Source: Nitrospirota bacterium (lineage in GTDB: Bacteria; Nitrospirota; UBA9217). From it: DNA of 64,000 bases. The stretch's first letter is position 1; every line of letters begins with the position of its first letter. Location of the stretch: positions 14,738 to 78,737 of the forward strand of contig JALNZF010000014.1 in NCBI GenBank assembly GCA_023229435.1. Reading direction: 5' to 3'. The position numbers and the translations under genes are program-made. Positions 62,089 through 64,000 of this stretch are shown here, in pieces. The notes beneath the pieces were generated by a model. The model was not told the origin of the DNA and ran no database searches. It worked only from the letters and a program-made list of their open reading frames with translations.

Positions 62089-62562
62089 TCAACATGCCCC
62101 CTTTCCCGCCAACACCGCTTTTTTCCTCGGCTTCAGGAGAAGCGGATCTTTTTGATGCTGCTGCAAGAGATCATCAAAGCTGATGCCGTCGAGCGCCTCC
62201 TCAATTTTTGCGCCGACTTTTACCCAGACCATCCTTGCCACGCAATCGTCGGCCTGATAGCAATCAGATGACTCGCCGGGCTCCAGACAATGGGACAACG
62301 CTATCGGTCCTTCCAGGACACGCACAATATCGCCTATCGTCAGTTCCGACGGCTTCCGCGCGAGTAAATATCCTCCTGCGGGACCGCGTACGCTTTCGAT
62401 CAATCCGGCCTTGCCGAGTTTGTGCAGGATCTGCTCAAGATAGGAGAAAGAAATCCCCTGCCGCTCCGCGATCTCCTTGATCGAAATAGGCCCCTTGCCG
62501 TAGTTCCGTGCAATCTCAAACACGGCCCGAACGCCATATTTACCTTTTGTCGATAGCTTCAT
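62089..62562 (-). CDS. iscR: Rrf2-family regulator IscR
   Basis: A 157-residue repressor (MKLSTKGKYGVRAVFEIARNY). It has the Rrf2 winged HTH (SIKEIAERQGISFSYLEQIL) and three cysteines in HCLEPGESSDCYQADDC that would bind a [2Fe-2S] cluster. Holo-IscR represses isc promoters when clusters are plentiful. The frame opens at 62664, but MKLSTKGKYG at 62562 is the family start. A matching operator lies 80-105 bases upstream. iscS starts one base after its stop codon. Confidence 0.93.
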   Translation of the reverse strand: MKLSTKGKYGVRAVFEIARNYGKGPISIKEIAERQGISFSYLEQILHKLGKAGLIESVRGPAGGYLLARKPSELTIGDIVRVLEGPIALSHCLEPGESSDCYQADDCVARMVWVKVGAKIEEALDGISFDDLLQQHQKDPLLLKPRKKAVLAGKGAC

Positions 62563-62635
62563 ACTGTATACCTGCCCTGAAGGCCCAGGCCCTCTCCATA
62601 CAGGACTGATTCCGTCCTCACTACTTCTCACTGAA

Positions 62636-62664
62636 AACATAACAAACTTGACTAATATTGTCAA
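62636..62664 (-). promoter_or_regulatory. isc operon promoter
   Basis: On the minus strand TTGACA (62664-62659), a 17-base spacer and TATGTT (62641-62636). The -35 box and most of the spacer lie inside the IscR operator, so binding would exclude RNA polymerase. Confidence 0.8.
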
Positions 62665-62668
62665 GTAT
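62644..62668 (-). promoter_or_regulatory. IscR type 1 operator
   Basis: On the minus strand the 25-mer reads ATACTTGACAATATTA followed by GTCAAGTTT. It follows the E. coli type 1 consensus ATASYYGACTRWWWYAGTCR with RSTAT, agreeing at all but the A after GAC and the last bases. It overlaps the -35 box of the isc operon promoter. Confidence 0.85.
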
Positions 62669-62751
62669 ATTGTTTTCTTTTTTTACCGGCAGTTGCACTA
62701 ATTTATTAATCCCCATGAAATCATCACTTCAACCGGCATGAGAATTTCCCG

Positions 62752-62780
62752 TTCGCACTCTATCCTGTTTATGGTATACT
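62752..62780 (+). promoter_or_regulatory. Extended -10 promoter of the TrmH-family gene
   Basis: TTCGCA (62752-62757), a 17-base spacer and TATACT (62775-62780), with an extended -10 TGG immediately before. The start codon lies only 7 bases after the -10 box, so the transcript is predicted to be leaderless. Confidence 0.65.
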
Positions 62781-62787
62781 CCCTTGC

Positions 62788-63606
62788 ATGCAGCAATCCA
62801 GCCCTCATAACCCGATCACGAGCAAAGACAACAGCTTTATAAAACACCTGCGCGCCCTGTCCGACCCCAAACATCGAAAAAAAGAACGGGCCTTCTTGAT
62901 CGAAGGCGTTAAAATGGTCGAGGAGGCGCTCAGGGACAAGGCCGATGTAAACCTGGTCGCAGCCTCACCATCTCTCGTTCAACATCACGGCAAGGGTGTG
63001 ATCAAGCTGGCGGAAACCAGATCAATCGATATCCTCTGGATCTCGGAAAAACTGATGGATTCACTATCGGAGAGTAAGACTCCTCAGCCGGTGATGGCGG
63101 TTGTTGCGATGAAGGAGCATAGCCAAGACGAGCTCTTAGCTCATGGTTCAAAGCTCATAGTCATCTGCCACCAGCTCCAGGACCCCGGCAACCTGGGCAC
63201 CATCATCAGAACAGTCGAGGCGGTGGGCGCGGCCGGCATAGCGCTCACGCCAAATACCGTTGATCCCTACAGCGCCAAGGCCGTCAGAGCATCAATGGGC
63301 AGCATCCTCCGGCTTCCCGTGGTGCGCATCGGGGACAGCAGAGCATTCATGAAGCTCACCAGGCAAAAAGGCTTTCAGACTGTTGCGACCGTCGTGACCG
63401 GTGAAAAGGCCCACTTTGATATCGACCTCAAAAAACCGACCGTGGTTATTTTGGGACAGGAGGGCGCCGGACTGCCACAGGATATCATGGAAGAAGTCGA
63501 CCTCCGCGTTCGTATTCCCATGGCGGAAACAATCGACTCATTGAATGTTGCAACCTCCTCCGCAGTAGTCCTGTATGAAGCAATGAGACAGAGAACACGC
63601 CGATAA
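62788..63606 (+). CDS. TrmH/SpoU-family RNA 2'-O-ribose methyltransferase
   Basis: A 272-residue SPOUT enzyme. The N-terminal substrate-binding domain (about 10-110, SKDNSFIKHLRALSDPKHRKKERAFLIEG) precedes the knotted domain with motif 1 LQDPGNLGTIIRTVEAVGAAGI, motif 2 VVILGQEGAGLPQDI and motif 3 IPMAETIDSLNVATSSAVVLYEA. It resembles RlmB/YsgA-type rRNA methylases; the target site is not predictable. It is divergent from the isc operon and probably translated from a leaderless message. Confidence 0.9.
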   Translation: MQQSSPHNPITSKDNSFIKHLRALSDPKHRKKERAFLIEGVKMVEEALRDKADVNLVAASPSLVQHHGKGVIKLAETRSIDILWISEKLMDSLSESKTPQPVMAVVAMKEHSQDELLAHGSKLIVICHQLQDPGNLGTIIRTVEAVGAAGIALTPNTVDPYSAKAVRASMGSILRLPVVRIGDSRAFMKLTRQKGFQTVATVVTGEKAHFDIDLKKPTVVILGQEGAGLPQDIMEEVDLRVRIPMAETIDSLNVATSSAVVLYEAMRQRTRR

Positions 63607-63963
63607 CAACAAGCCGCTCCATACAACCATTCAAACCTCGCAAAACGGATCTCTTCATGATGACAACCATCGCCCCGTGAATCTACGTTACAGGATAATC
63701 ATCCAAGTTATCTTTGCTTCATTATCTTTAAAAACTGTCATTCCCGAACGCTCCTATCGGGAATATGGTTCTCAATCCGGCAATAAAACCAGATCCCCGA
63801 CAGAACCATTCGGGGATGACAAGATGGTTGTGGATTACCCGTAACTGAAGCATTACATCTCCCCTTCGCTTCATATGTAATCCCAAAATGATAATGTCCT
63901 AATTCGCCAAAATAGAAATGTCCTATTTCCAGTTACAATGCCTAACGTTAATAGGAGGGCATT
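63607..63963. other. Intergenic region with palindromic repeat and IS edge
   Basis: A GTCATTCCCGAACGC...GGGGATGAC palindromic repeat lies at about 63738-63823, related to the one at 7660-7793. The IS left end begins near 63884. No gene is seen. Confidence 0.65.
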
Positions 63964-64000
63964 GTGGCAGAAAAGGACATGATCACCATGAGCAGGGAGG
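63884..64000 (+). mobile_element. Left end of an ISNCY-like insertion sequence (partial)
   Basis: The segment TGATAATGTCCTAATTCGCC and AAAATAGAAATGTCCTATTT has the AATGTCCTA words seen at the ends of ISNCY-type elements. It is followed by a ribosome-binding site and a transposase start. The element runs off the window, so its other end cannot be assessed. Confidence 0.6.
63964..64000 (+). CDS. Transposase N-terminus (ISNCY-type, partial)
   Basis: Only 12 codons are visible: GTG start, then AEKDMITMSRE. AGGAGGG lies five bases upstream. The xEKDxITMSxxEL opening is typical of ISNCY transposases, DDE enzymes that cut and join the element ends. The call rests on this short stretch and on the flanking AATGTCCTA words. 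Confidence 0.6.
   Translation, partial: MAEKDMITMSRE

Overview
The window looks like a chromosomal segment of a Gram-negative bacterium. It carries Lgt and LspA for lipoprotein maturation, a BamD-like lipoprotein, several lipobox proteins and PBP1A. The RNase Y/YmdB neighbourhood, the multi-PAS hybrid kinase, the HD-GYP protein, the DUF3786 iron-sulfur protein and the many word-like intergenic repeats suggest Nitrospirota or a deltaproteobacterial (Desulfobacterota-type) lineage. This phylum call is an inference from gene content only; no 16S gene is present.

Layout. 1-5.4 kb: siroheme synthase (partial), BamD, tRNA-Leu(CAG), a TPR protein and two lipoproteins. 5.4-16 kb: an alpha/beta hydrolase, RlmN, then the minus-strand set ileS, lspA, lgt, rluD, and PBP1A. 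16-20.5 kb: one large hybrid sensor kinase. 20.7-36.5 kb: a complete type I-E CRISPR-Cas locus on the minus strand. Its order is promoter, WYL regulator, DEDDh (DnaQ-like) exonuclease, cas3, cas8e, cse2, cas7e, cas5e, cas6e, an inserted 1.6-kb island, cas1, cas2, leader, then 56 repeats and 55 spacers. The island holds a HigB2/HigA-type toxin-antitoxin pair on the opposite strand and a truncated DUF1016 nuclease gene among palindromic repeats. A bacteriohemerythrin gene lies at the old end of the array.

36.5-44.5 kb: a mixed region with a DUF3786 protein, a four-helix-bundle protein, tlyA, a DUF2845 protein, a 1023-residue secreted beta-helix/cysteine-repeat protein, and a DUF433/DUF5615 toxin-antitoxin pair. 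44.5-56.8 kb: a minus-strand housekeeping cluster of dxs, ispA, xseB, an HD-GYP protein, a HEAT-repeat protein, xseA, ymdB, rny and rarA. 57.2-62.7 kb: a 6S RNA gene downstream of zapA, then ftsY, a YhaM-type exonuclease, tusA, iscU, iscS and iscR. The isc operon starts at a promoter buried in a near-consensus IscR type 1 operator. The IscS homologue has Gln where the PLP-binding Lys is expected. 62.8-64 kb: a TrmH-family methyltransferase with a predicted leaderless transcript and the left end of an ISNCY-like insertion sequence.

How genes work together. The isc genes and tusA handle sulfur and Fe-S assembly under IscR control. rny, ymdB and the YhaM-like protein are RNA or nucleotide hydrolases. 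dxs and ispA feed isoprenoid synthesis. xseA and xseB encode the two subunits of exonuclease VII. The WYL-DEDDh-cas arrangement suggests one transcript carrying a regulator, a prespacer-trimming candidate and the interference complex, while the adaptation genes are split off by the toxin-antitoxin island. At least four families of dispersed intergenic repeats recur; one copy has become the C-terminal tail of the WYL protein.
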